DNA from: an uncultured bacterium
GTDB lineage: Bacteria > Patescibacteriota > Minisyncoccia > Phycocordibacterales > CAIJYI01
DNA: 19,935 nt
Direction: 5' to 3'
Assembly: GCA_937871115.1 (NCBI GenBank)
Contig: CALMXW010000031.1
Span: 1-19,935, forward strand
Of the stretch, positions 11,339-18,342 are shown in pieces. Both the position numbers and the translations under genes were made by a program. The first letter of the stretch is position 1. Each line of letters begins with the position of its first letter. Under the pieces are notes generated by a model. It worked only from the letters and a program-made list of their open reading frames with translations, was not told the origin of the DNA and did no database searches.

Positions 11339-12874
11339 TTATTTCTTTACGATCGCGAAGGCCTCGAGAATGTCTCCCGGGGCGATCTCATATTTGCTTG
11401 CGACTTTCATTCCGCATTCTTTTCCCTCTAAAACTTCGCGAGTCTTCATCTTTTGCTCTTGAAGCTCGGTAATCTCGCCTCTTCCGATCTCAAACTCTCG
11501 GCGCATTATTTTTACTTTGTCGTTGAGGGTGATGACCCCTTCGGTGACTCTTCCTCCTACGATATATGCGCCCTTGGTCGAGCCGAACATTTTGAGAATT
11601 TTGATAGTTCCTTTGCGTTCTTCTACCTCAATTCGCGGCCGGCGTTTTTCCACTTCTTCCGCGAGCCATTCGGTGAGTTTGTAGATGATATCGAAGACCG
11701 ACACGGTGATGCCGACGCGCTCGCCGAGCTCTTTGGCTCCCGAGTCGAGCTTCACTCCAAAGCCGAGGATGAGTGTGTCGGTACTCCCGGATGCGGCTTT
11801 GATGTCGGTCTCGGTGATAGTGCCGACGCCGGTGCCGATGATGCGAATAGTACAGCCGTCTACTTTTATTTTATCGATCTCATGCACGATAGCGTCCAGC
11901 GAGCCGAGCGTTTCTGCTTTGAGGAGAATAGGAATGAGACATTCGTTTTCTGGTTCACGTGTGTTGATATTGTTTTTCGATGCAGAATTTTTGTTTTCTG
12001 TGAAAAGCTCGATGGCCTGCTCTGCTTCTTTTTTTGTACGATACGCGTGGAATTCGAGGCCGACCGGAGGGGGAGTGCTCCAGCCAGTGACACGTACTGG
12101 GTCGGAGATGCCCGCTTTTTCGATACGAGCGCCAAGGAAGTTTTCAATAAAGCGCACTGGAGCGAGGGAAGTCCCCGAAGAGATAAACATGCCCTGCTCG
12201 AGCACTCCATCTTTTATGAGAAGCGTGCCGACGATGCCCTTTTTCGAATCCATGAGGGACTCGATGATGACACCCTCGGCAAGTTTCTCGGGGCTCCCTT
12301 TCAAGTCTGCCATTTCCGCGACGAGGAGCACCATGTCGAGGAGCTCCTTCACGCCTTCTCCGGTTTTTGAAGAGAGTGGGATGTAGGGGAGATCTCCGCC
12401 GTATCCTTCGATATAAATCTCATTCTCCGCGAGCATGTTTTTCGCGCGCTCGACATTCGCATTTGGCTTGTCGATCTTGGTAATAGCCACAATAACCGGA
12501 ATATTTTTTTCTTTTGCTGCGCGGTAGGCTTCAAGTGTCTGCTCCTTTACTCCGTCTTCAGATGAGACGACGAGGATGGCGATGTCTGCCGCCGCGGCAG
12601 AGTGGAATCGCATTTTTTGGAACGCCTCGTGCCCGGGAGTGTCGAGAAAAGTGATGACGCGCTCCGCTCCCCCTTCGTCTTTGTGGCGGACCTGATACGC
12701 AGAGATGCGCTGGGTGATACCCCCTACCTCTTTTTCCGTGACGTTGGTTTTTCTGATGTAGTCGAGAAGGGTGGATTTGCCATGGTCAATATGCCCCATC
12801 ACCGTGACGACAGGCGGGCGAGATGTTTCCGGATTTTTGCTTCCGGTTTCTGTTGTGGATTTTTTGGGCGCCAT
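11339..12874 (-). CDS. infB: Translation initiation factor IF-2, minimal N-terminus
   Basis: This 511-residue GTPase brings initiator tRNA to the 30S subunit and promotes subunit joining. The G domain starts almost at once: G1 GHIDHGKS (27-34; GHVDHGKT in most), G2 GGITQ (T54), G3 DTPGHEAF (78-85), G4 TKID (132-135; NKID in most) and G5 SSK (168-170). Domain II, the linker helix and the C2 domain (ILKMFGSTKGAYIVGGRVTEG onward, binding fMet-tRNA) follow. The IF2-N repeats and the long variable N-terminal region (several hundred residues in E. coli) are absent, which fits the reduced IF-2 of CPR bacteria. The start is two bases after the upstream DUF4446 gene, so truncation by mis-start is unlikely. 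Confidence 0.96.
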   Translation of the reverse strand: MAPKKSTTETGSKNPETSRPPVVTVMGHIDHGKSTLLDYIRKTNVTEKEVGGITQRISAYQVRHKDEGGAERVITFLDTPGHEAFQKMRFHSAAAADIAILVVSSEDGVKEQTLEAYRAAKEKNIPVIVAITKIDKPNANVERAKNMLAENEIYIEGYGGDLPYIPLSSKTGEGVKELLDMVLLVAEMADLKGSPEKLAEGVIIESLMDSKKGIVGTLLIKDGVLEQGMFISSGTSLAPVRFIENFLGARIEKAGISDPVRVTGWSTPPPVGLEFHAYRTKKEAEQAIELFTENKNSASKNNINTREPENECLIPILLKAETLGSLDAIVHEIDKIKVDGCTIRIIGTGVGTITETDIKAASGSTDTLILGFGVKLDSGAKELGERVGITVSVFDIIYKLTEWLAEEVEKRRPRIEVEERKGTIKILKMFGSTKGAYIVGGRVTEGVITLNDKVKIMRREFEIGRGEITELQEQKMKTREVLEGKECGMKVASKYEIAPGDILEAFAIVKK

Positions 12875-12876
12875 AA

Positions 12877-13332
12877 TTATTTTTTGATCTTCTGAAGCAC
12901 TTCCTTCTCTTCATCCATGAGCTCAATTTCTGAAGCGAAGTTTTTCAGAGGCTTGGCATAAACACTCATCTTTTCTCGAGCGTAGAGTCCGGAGAGTACC
13001 ACCCCCGTACCTTCTTCGTCGGAAAGTGCCATGACAAAGCTCTGATTGCCACCGGATCCATCGCCGCGGAAGGGATTGAACCGCATGGTTTCCACTCGTG
13101 AGACCGTCTTTTTTATCCGGGCATGGAGATAGGAAAGCGCCTGTTCAATTTCTTTTCGCGCTTTACCAAGTAATTCAACTTCGTTTTTGATGAAGATGAC
13201 GGTGTCTTCAAGTGAGCGGCCGTTCTTTCCGAGCATAAGTTTGCGAATGCGGACTTCGAGACGCACGATCCAGAGTACGAGGACAAGTGTCGTGACAGCA
13301 AATATTATATAGAGTATTTGAGTATCTCCCAT
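12877..13332 (-). CDS. DUF4446 family membrane-anchored protein
   Basis: This 151-residue protein has an N-terminal membrane segment (about 6-23, ILYIIFAVTTLVLVLWIV), a helical stretch likely to be coiled coil (about 25-80), and the conserved C-terminal part: VETMRFNPFRGDGSGGNQSFVMAL, EGTGVVLSGLYAREKMSVYAKPL and ELMDEEKEVLQKI. These match the DUF4446 pattern (VRYNPFxDxGGxxSFxxALLD..GxVLTSLxxRxxxRVYAKP). The function of the family is unknown; in Firmicutes it sits near the parAB/chromosome-partition genes. Here it heads the infB-rbfA operon with a two-base gap and carries the operon promoter directly before its ATG. Confidence 0.87.
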   Translation of the reverse strand: MGDTQILYIIFAVTTLVLVLWIVRLEVRIRKLMLGKNGRSLEDTVIFIKNEVELLGKARKEIEQALSYLHARIKKTVSRVETMRFNPFRGDGSGGNQSFVMALSDEEGTGVVLSGLYAREKMSVYAKPLKNFASEIELMDEEKEVLQKIKK

Positions 13333-13340
13333 ATTTCGCG

Positions 13341-13369
13341 ATTATAGCCCGTCCTTGCGCAAAAGACAA
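13341..13369 (-). promoter_or_regulatory. Promoter of the DUF4446-infB-rbfA operon, predicted leaderless
   Basis: On the minus strand TTGTCT (13369-13364), 17 nt, and a perfect TATAAT (13346-13341). Eight bases separate the -10 from the ATG at 13332, so the mRNA should start at or next to the start codon. No Shine-Dalgarno sequence. Confidence 0.65.
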
Positions 13370-13418
13370 ATTTTCGGTACTGTGTGGGGCGGAGAGGTGA
13401 CTCTATTTCACAACGAAC

Positions 13419-13438
13419 TGTCTTTTGAGACAAGAGGT
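13419..13438 (+). promoter_or_regulatory. Hairpin and Shine-Dalgarno sequence before the 13443 gene
   Basis: TGTCT (13419-13423) pairs with AGACA (13428-13432) around TTTG, and AGAGGT (13433-13438) directly follows as Shine-Dalgarno sequence for the ATG at 13443. Only a weak promoter (TTGCGC at 13355-13360, 17 nt, TACTGT at 13378-13383) was found upstream. Confidence 0.4.
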
Positions 13439-13442
13439 TTGA

Positions 13443-14369
13443 ATGTCTACTTTTACACTGAAAGACAATGCAACCGGAAAAATCTACCCCAGTTGCACTT
13501 TTGAAGTCGTGGGTGCTTGTGACCCACGTACCCTCGATAGAGCCATTGGTCAAATAGAGAAATACGGGCTTCCATGCAGGCGCATTGTCTCTATTGTGGG
13601 ACTCAACGAGCTCATCGAAAAGGATTTTATTGACCCGATGCTTACCATGGTGAAGGAAGCGGGTATGCGGCTCATCGTCCCTCCAATTTCGCCAATACTA
13701 GAAATGTATAAGGGGCAACTCGAGGCGCGATGGAACTATCAGCCAAAGAGAGAGAAGTGGCAGGGATCGTGGCTCGGCATGGGAATGGATGATGAGACTC
13801 TCGCAGCCGCTTTTCTATTGGTCGAGCACTTTTTTCAAGATTGCTGGACGGTCAGGTCAATGCTCGACAAGCACTTTGGGATTCTCGCTACGGATCTTGC
13901 TCTGATCGAGTTGATGCGAGAAAGAGGACTGGATGTTTTCACTAAGTTGAGCGTTCTCGCGGGTACGCGAAATACCTACGGAGTGCGAGCAGCAGGAAAG
14001 GCCGGAGCAAATAGTACCAACCTCATTCCGATGCATGTGCAACAAGTGGAAGCGATACAAAAGGCATTTCTTGATGCCGGAGAAGATACCCCACGGCTGG
14101 ATGTCTACATCGACCCGCCGGACTCCATCCGCCCGTCATGGTATGAGTTTGATAGAGTCATTTCCAGAGCACCGGATTTTATCAAGGCTGGAGCGCGTGT
14201 CCTCAAGGTAGAGGGCGTACGGGTACTCGAGCAACTTCTTGATGACTATTGTCTTCTCGGGGAGGCGATTCCGAGACAAACGGCAGCCATGGAGCAGACA
14301 ATGGACCGTCTCAATTCCGATCCTTACGAAACCATCATCGAGCCTGGAGATGTCTCGGGCGGAAAATAA
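13443..14369 (+). CDS. Unrecognised 308-residue protein, possibly TIM-barrel-like
   Basis: I do not recognise the family. The protein is soluble, without signal peptide or membrane segment. It alternates hydrophobic strands and helices in a way that suggests a beta/alpha barrel: CRRIVSIVGLNELI, MRLIVPPIS, FTKLSVLAGTRNTYGVRAAGKAGANSTNLIPMHVQQVEAIQ, LDVYIDPPDSI, and FIKAGARVLKVEGVRVLEQLL. Distinct motifs are GSWLGMGMDDETLAAAFLLVEHF (about 115-138) and the glycine-rich AAGKAGANSTNL (about 181-193). The latter resembles phosphate- or cofactor-contacting loops seen in barrel enzymes, but this is only inference. ATG at 13443 has a Shine-Dalgarno sequence. It stands alone between the DUF4446 operon (divergent) and mnmA (convergent). 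Confidence 0.8.
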   Translation: MSTFTLKDNATGKIYPSCTFEVVGACDPRTLDRAIGQIEKYGLPCRRIVSIVGLNELIEKDFIDPMLTMVKEAGMRLIVPPISPILEMYKGQLEARWNYQPKREKWQGSWLGMGMDDETLAAAFLLVEHFFQDCWTVRSMLDKHFGILATDLALIELMRERGLDVFTKLSVLAGTRNTYGVRAAGKAGANSTNLIPMHVQQVEAIQKAFLDAGEDTPRLDVYIDPPDSIRPSWYEFDRVISRAPDFIKAGARVLKVEGVRVLEQLLDDYCLLGEAIPRQTAAMEQTMDRLNSDPYETIIEPGDVSGGK

Positions 14370-14443
14370 GAAATAAAAATTAAATACACATAGTATTGAC
14401 GAACCTCCTCTCTCTGCTCACCATGAGTCGGGAGAGTTTTCTT

Positions 14444-15523
14444 TTACCCGATAGTCCCGCCGCCGAGACAATACTCGCCATCGTAGAGCACGGCGAATTG
14501 CCCTGGAGCAATGCCACGGTCGGTGCCGTCGAGGGTGACCTTGAGGTGTCCGTCTTGGCGCGAAGAGAGAGCGCAAGGATATTCGTGCTCGCCATGGCGT
14601 ATTTTTACCGAGAGTTTTTTGTCGCCACGCGGAACATCGGCGATCCAGTGTACGTTTTCGAGAATAAAATTATTTCGGAGCGCTTCGTCGCCTTCTTTTG
14701 GGTCGCGCGAAATGTACACGATATTTTTTTCCGTATCTTTTTTTACCACATACCATGGGCCACCGGAGAGGCCGATGCCATGCCGCTGTCCGATGGTGTA
14801 AAACCAAAAGCCATTGTGTCGCCCCAGCTTTTTTTCTGTTCCGTATTCCACAAAGTCACCTTCTTTTACTCCGAGATGTTTTTTCAAGAATTCGTCGAAA
14901 GGGATTTTGCCGAGAAAGCAGAGGCCTTGGCTGTCTTTGCGTTTTGCCGTAGGAAGCCCAAATTTTTCTGCGAGAGCTCGGACTTCTTTTTTCTCGAGAT
15001 GCCCGATAGGGAAGAGTGCGCGCGAGAGCTGCTCCTGTGAAAGCCGCGAGAGGAAGTAGCTCTGGTCTTTTACCGAATCTTTTGAGCGTTTGAGATATGC
15101 CGTACCATCGTGCATTTCTACCTGCGCATAATGCCCCGTGGCGATTTTGTCGAAATTTTTTCCGAAGAAATCATAAAACACGCCGAATTTTATTTCCGGA
15201 TTGCAGAGCATGTCGGGGTTTGGGGTGCGACCGGCTCGTGTCTCGGCGAGAGAGTAGCGAATAATGCGCTCGTTGTATTCTCTTTGAAGCGGGACGATTT
15301 CAAGCGGGACGCCGACTTTTTCACAGAGTGCGCGAGCGTATTCGACATCTTCTTCCCACGGACACTCCTCCGCAGAAGAGAGCTCATCCTCGAGCCAGAT
15401 CTTTATATAGAATGCGCGAATATCATGCCCGGCATCTTTCAGGAGTTTGAGAGAGACCGAGCTGTCTACTCCGCCCGAGACAAGCATGGCGATTTTCATT
15501 TTTTCTTTCGCGTCTGTTTGCAT
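14444..15523 (-). CDS. mnmA: tRNA-specific 2-thiouridylase MnmA
   Basis: This 359-residue enzyme thiolates uridine 34 of tRNA-Lys, tRNA-Glu and tRNA-Gln using ATP and a sulphur relay. The PP-loop SGGVDS (16-21) binds ATP. The two active-site cysteines are C107 in GRTPNPDMLCNPEIKFG and C202 in KDSQGLCFLGKIPF. IATGHYAQV, KDQSYFLSRL and GQRHGIGLSGGPWYVV are further canonical segments, and the C-terminal beta-barrel reads FAVLYDGEYCLGGGTI. ATG at 15523 is favoured because the promoter ends directly before it; the internal ATG at 15499 is the alternative. The window's own tRNA-Lys has C34 (CUU) and would not be a substrate. Confidence 0.96.
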   Translation of the reverse strand: MQTDAKEKMKIAMLVSGGVDSSVSLKLLKDAGHDIRAFYIKIWLEDELSSAEECPWEEDVEYARALCEKVGVPLEIVPLQREYNERIIRYSLAETRAGRTPNPDMLCNPEIKFGVFYDFFGKNFDKIATGHYAQVEMHDGTAYLKRSKDSVKDQSYFLSRLSQEQLSRALFPIGHLEKKEVRALAEKFGLPTAKRKDSQGLCFLGKIPFDEFLKKHLGVKEGDFVEYGTEKKLGRHNGFWFYTIGQRHGIGLSGGPWYVVKKDTEKNIVYISRDPKEGDEALRNNFILENVHWIADVPRGDKKLSVKIRHGEHEYPCALSSRQDGHLKVTLDGTDRGIAPGQFAVLYDGEYCLGGGTIG

Positions 15524-15530
15524 ACTTGAT

Positions 15531-15559
15531 ATTTCACATCATTTCTGGGGAAAAATCAA
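15531..15559 (-). promoter_or_regulatory. Promoter of mnmA, predicted leaderless
   Basis: On the minus strand TTGATT (15559-15554), 17 nt, TGAAAT (15536-15531), then seven bases to the ATG at 15523. No Shine-Dalgarno sequence. The -10 is only 4 of 6 to consensus. Confidence 0.5.
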
Positions 15560-15585
15560 ATTTCTGCGTGCGATGGGGAGTACAC

Positions 15586-15664
15586 TTGCATTCTTCTTTT
15601 TTAGGTGGTATTACGAATGTGGGAATTTCTTTGATTTCTCAAAACGGGTAAAACCCGAAGGTGG
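15586..15664 (+). promoter_or_regulatory. Promoter, leader hairpin and ribosome binding site of the 15671 gene
   Basis: TTGCAT (15586-15591), 17 nt, and TATTAC (15609-15614) preceded by TGG (extended -10). The predicted start is near 15621. In the leader CGGGT (15645-15649) pairs with ACCCG (15653-15657), immediately before AAGGTGG (15658-15664), the Shine-Dalgarno sequence of ATG 15671. Confidence 0.5.
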
Positions 15665-15670
15665 TGTGTG

Positions 15671-16813
15671 ATGGCTAAGCAACAAGTAGCGAAAATGTTC
15701 CGAGAAGAAAATGAGGAAGAGCTTACTGAGCTTTTTTTACTTTTTCAGGAACGAGTCGAGGAAATTCAGATCGAAGATGGAGGAGTGATTTACTACCTCA
15801 ATCTTCCAGAACACCATTTGGAGTGTGCGGTGGCTTTGGCTCCTCCGCCGAAAGAGTGTGACGAGGCAACCTTTATGGGGGGCACTCGTGTCGCAGCATA
15901 TGAATCTCGGTTGAGCCTGGTCACTGAAGCAAAAAGGCTTGCAAACGGTGGAATGAGTCCGAAGGCAAGAGTCGCCGGCCTGATGACTGTCGGTGGGGCA
16001 AAGGGTGTTGTAAACAAAAAACCTTTTGAAGAAAATTCTGGCGCAAATACCGCCTTCAGGGCATATGGCCATTTTATTCTTTTCCTTTTCAAAAATCTTG
16101 GCAAACGATTTGTCACAAGCTGGGATGCTGGGATGCAGGATCAGTGGCTCCATATAATGGAGCGGGTTGCGGACGGACATATTGTGCGACAGAATACCGC
16201 AGAACCAACAGCTGAAGGAATCGTCCTCGCGGTTGATGCCTTCGCTCGAGCGAGTGGCCTCGAAGATCGCTCTGTTGCGGTGATGGGAGTGGGAAATGTT
16301 GGTAAACAAGTGATTCGCCTCCTGCATCGAGAGCGAAACTGGAAGATTTTCATCGCGGATGAAAACCCCGATCAGTTTCAGGTGTTCCAGACAGATGCTT
16401 TCCATTACGGTGAACATTTGTTTGTTAAGGGACTTGAGGAGATCGTTGCAGCAGCTCCGGTTCTTGTCCTTTGTGTGAGTGCCGGAGGATTCATTACCCG
16501 AGAGCTCATAGAGAATACCCTCAGGGATTCGAAAGTAAAAGCGATCATTTCTGCAACCAATGGTCCACTTGCAAAGCCCGAACACGCGAGACTCCTCTTG
16601 GATATGGAGATTTTTTACGGCGTGGATTATGTGGTGAACGCCGGTGGCTTGCTCTCTGCCGCGTATAATAGTGGTATCCTCACTTACGATGAATATCAAA
16701 CCAAGCTTCACAACATCAGTGTCATGACGCAAGAAATGTATCGTCGATCACGGAAGTCGAGTATTCCGACGACGCAGATCGCCCATGAGTTTGAGACAAG
16801 GAATTCAATGTAA
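15671..16813 (+). CDS. Glu/Leu/Phe/Val dehydrogenase-type oxidoreductase
   Basis: This 380-residue protein resembles NAD(P)-dependent amino-acid dehydrogenases, which interconvert an L-amino acid with its 2-oxo acid plus ammonia. The substrate domain has GGTRVAAYES (70-79) and MSPKARVAGLMTVGGAKGVV (95-114) with the two expected lysines, K98 and K111, and D152 in TSWDAGM in the place of the catalytic Asp. EPTAEGIVLAVDAF leads into the Rossmann domain, with VAVMGVGNVGKQVIRLL (202-218; GxGNVG). VVNAGGLLSAA is the late NAGG motif. The overall layout is closest to leucine dehydrogenase, though the sequence is well diverged and the amino-acid specificity cannot be assigned. ATG at 15671 is chosen over a GTG at 15668 by its Shine-Dalgarno distance. 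Monocistronic, with a terminator at 16841. Confidence 0.85.
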   Translation: MAKQQVAKMFREENEEELTELFLLFQERVEEIQIEDGGVIYYLNLPEHHLECAVALAPPPKECDEATFMGGTRVAAYESRLSLVTEAKRLANGGMSPKARVAGLMTVGGAKGVVNKKPFEENSGANTAFRAYGHFILFLFKNLGKRFVTSWDAGMQDQWLHIMERVADGHIVRQNTAEPTAEGIVLAVDAFARASGLEDRSVAVMGVGNVGKQVIRLLHRERNWKIFIADENPDQFQVFQTDAFHYGEHLFVKGLEEIVAAAPVLVLCVSAGGFITRELIENTLRDSKVKAIISATNGPLAKPEHARLLLDMEIFYGVDYVVNAGGLLSAAYNSGILTYDEYQTKLHNISVMTQEMYRRSRKSSIPTTQIAHEFETRNSM

Positions 16814-16840
16814 GTACATATCGTTTTTATACATCGTTTG

Positions 16841-16869
16841 GGGCCATGGATTGGCCCTTTTTGTTTTTC
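16841..16869 (+). terminator. Intrinsic terminator of the amino-acid-dehydrogenase-like gene
   Basis: GGGCCA (16841-16846) pairs with TGGCCC (16852-16857) around TGGAT, followed by TTTTTGTTTTT. The T-run overlaps the -35 region of the SOD promoter. Confidence 0.85.
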
Positions 16870-16885
16870 TGAAAAGGGATATAAT
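16858..16885 (+). promoter_or_regulatory. Promoter of the superoxide dismutase gene, predicted leaderless
   Basis: A perfect TATAAT (16880-16885) lies six bases before the ATG at 16892; a weak -35 TTTTTG (16858-16863) is 16 nt upstream inside the terminator T-run. GGAGG at 16886-16890 is only one base from the ATG, too close to be a normal ribosome binding site. Confidence 0.5.
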
Positions 16886-16891
16886 GGAGGC

Positions 16892-17488
16892 ATGCAATAC
16901 GAACCAAAAAACTTTGAGCATCTTCTGGGAACCGAAGGGTTTTCCGAAGCACTTCTTAAAAATCACTTCACGCTGTACCAAGGATACGTCACCAATTTCA
17001 ATAAGCTCAACGACATACTCGTCGCGATGGAAAAAGAGGGAAAGTTTGGCACACCAGAGTTTACCGAGCTCAATCGTCGGTTTGGGTGGGAATTTAACGG
17101 CATGCGTCTTCACGAATTGTATTTTGGCAACATGGTGAATGGCCTGCCTGCGCAGACAGGAGGAAAAGAACTCGGCGAAGGCGAGCTCAAGCAAAAAATT
17201 GTAGAGGAGTGGGGAAGCTTTGAGATGTGGGAGAAAGATTTCCAGGCGATGGGTGCCATGCGTGGTATTGGCTGGGTAGTCCTTTATTTCGACGCCGAGG
17301 CAGGTCGGCTTTTCAATGTGTGGATCAATGAGCACGATGCTGGGCACCTCTCGGGAGCGACACCGATTCTCGTGATGGATGTATTTGAACACGCTTTCAT
17401 GCTCGACTATGGGATCAAGCGTGCAGATTACATCGCTGCATTTTGGAAAGCGATAGATTGGAGCGTGGCGGAAAGCCGGCTTAAATAA
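16892..17488 (+). CDS. Fe/Mn-type superoxide dismutase
   Basis: This 198-residue enzyme disproportionates superoxide. The metal ligands are visible as H25 (LLKNHFTLYQGYV), H74 (NGMRLHELYFGNM), D163 and H167 (DVFEHAFMLDYG, the family signature DxWEHAYxxDY with W to F). The usual HxxxHxxFFxNL around the second His is changed. Where MnSOD carries Gln in NQD, this protein has NEHDAGHLSG, putting H148 at that second-sphere position. Metal preference (Fe, Mn or either) therefore cannot be read by the usual rule. There is no signal peptide, so it acts in the cytoplasm. The ATG at 16892 is preferred over one at 16838 because the latter lies inside the terminator. The pseudoprotease gene follows after 29 nt. 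Confidence 0.93.
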   Translation: MQYEPKNFEHLLGTEGFSEALLKNHFTLYQGYVTNFNKLNDILVAMEKEGKFGTPEFTELNRRFGWEFNGMRLHELYFGNMVNGLPAQTGGKELGEGELKQKIVEEWGSFEMWEKDFQAMGAMRGIGWVVLYFDAEAGRLFNVWINEHDAGHLSGATPILVMDVFEHAFMLDYGIKRADYIAAFWKAIDWSVAESRLK

Positions 17489-17517
17489 TAAATAATTTTT
17501 ATTTGTAAATTAATTTT

Positions 17518-18318
17518 ATGAATGATCTCAACAAGCATCAGCTCATCCTCCTTGTGATCCTTGTTTGTTTTATTGTTTCGATGGCGACGGCTGTCTCTAC
17601 GGTAGCACTTCTCGAAAATCAGCCAGCGTCTATCCCGACCACGATCAATCGCATCGTCGAGCACACGATTGAAAAAGTGAGCCCCGGAGATACTCCTGTC
17701 GTAAAGCAAGAAACCGAAGACGACCTCGCCGCGAAAGCCGTGCAAATGAATCTTCCGAATGTTGTCACTGTCATGATCCGTGCATGGGATGTTGCGTCAG
17801 AAGCAAAAGTCCCGGCTGGAGTGGGGGTTTTGGCGAATGATGGATTTGTTTTTACTGCCCTCACCAGCTTGCCGGAGCGCGCAGATTTTTTTATAAAAAC
17901 TTCCGACGGTACGGTGTACGAGGCGGTGGCTGTTGCGAAAGACGTTTCTTCTGGGGTGGGAGTCCTCACCTTTCGTGACAAAACAAAAGCGGCAAAACTT
18001 TCTCACGCGACACTCTCAAGTGTCTTGCCAGAGACAGGGGACACAGTGCTCGCGATTGGCGGAAAAGAAAAACATACAATACGAAAGGGGATTGTATCTT
18101 CGGTAGAAGCGGCCGAGAGTGGAGATGGGGCAGAAAAAGTTTTTTCAAAAATTTACACCACGGCGGACTTGATATCCCAAGATTCTGGCGGACCACTTTT
18201 GAGCCTCAAAGGTGAGGTGCTCGGAGTGGATGTCGTCACCAAAGATGGAAATTACGCGGTACCGGCGCAGATACTTCTCGGCCTCACAAAGACCGTCGGC
18301 TCTGCAGCGGGTCGGTAA
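17518..18318 (+). CDS. Membrane-anchored trypsin-fold protein with degenerate catalytic triad (HtrA-like pseudoprotease)
   Basis: This 266-residue protein has an N-terminal membrane anchor (about 8-31, LILLVILVCFIVSMATAVSTVALL), a linker, and an HtrA/trypsin-like domain outside the membrane (about 68-258). The serine motif is intact: ADLISQDSGGPLLSLKGEVLGV with S223. The His position, normally TNxHVV, reads TALTSL, with T116 in place of His. The Asp position, normally DxxxDLAVL, reads DVSSGVGVL, with G146 in place of Asp. As a protease it should be dead or strongly impaired. There is no PDZ domain. It follows SOD by 29 nt without a visible promoter or terminator between, so the two are likely co-transcribed. 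It may be a scaffold, sensor or substrate-binding relative of HtrA; this is inference. Confidence 0.85.
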   Translation: MNDLNKHQLILLVILVCFIVSMATAVSTVALLENQPASIPTTINRIVEHTIEKVSPGDTPVVKQETEDDLAAKAVQMNLPNVVTVMIRAWDVASEAKVPAGVGVLANDGFVFTALTSLPERADFFIKTSDGTVYEAVAVAKDVSSGVGVLTFRDKTKAAKLSHATLSSVLPETGDTVLAIGGKEKHTIRKGIVSSVEAAESGDGAEKVFSKIYTTADLISQDSGGPLLSLKGEVLGVDVVTKDGNYAVPAQILLGLTKTVGSAAGR

Positions 18319-18342
18319 TTGTTCCTTGCACTTGTAAAACCG

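Noticed and set aside
11453..12370. 305-codon open frame antisense to infB, and a second long one at 11685-12386
   Set aside because: They lie wholly opposite a clearly conserved IF-2 gene, have Cys/Phe-rich low-complexity composition and no family motifs. Codon bias of infB explains the lack of stops.
14396..14401. TTGACG in the convergent region between the 13443 gene and mnmA
   Set aside because: No -10 element at the right distance and no gene downstream on that strand.
15737..16732. 331-codon open frame antisense to the amino-acid-dehydrogenase-like gene
   Set aside because: No motif, no ribosome binding site or promoter, and the plus-strand frame carries a full set of dehydrogenase motifs.
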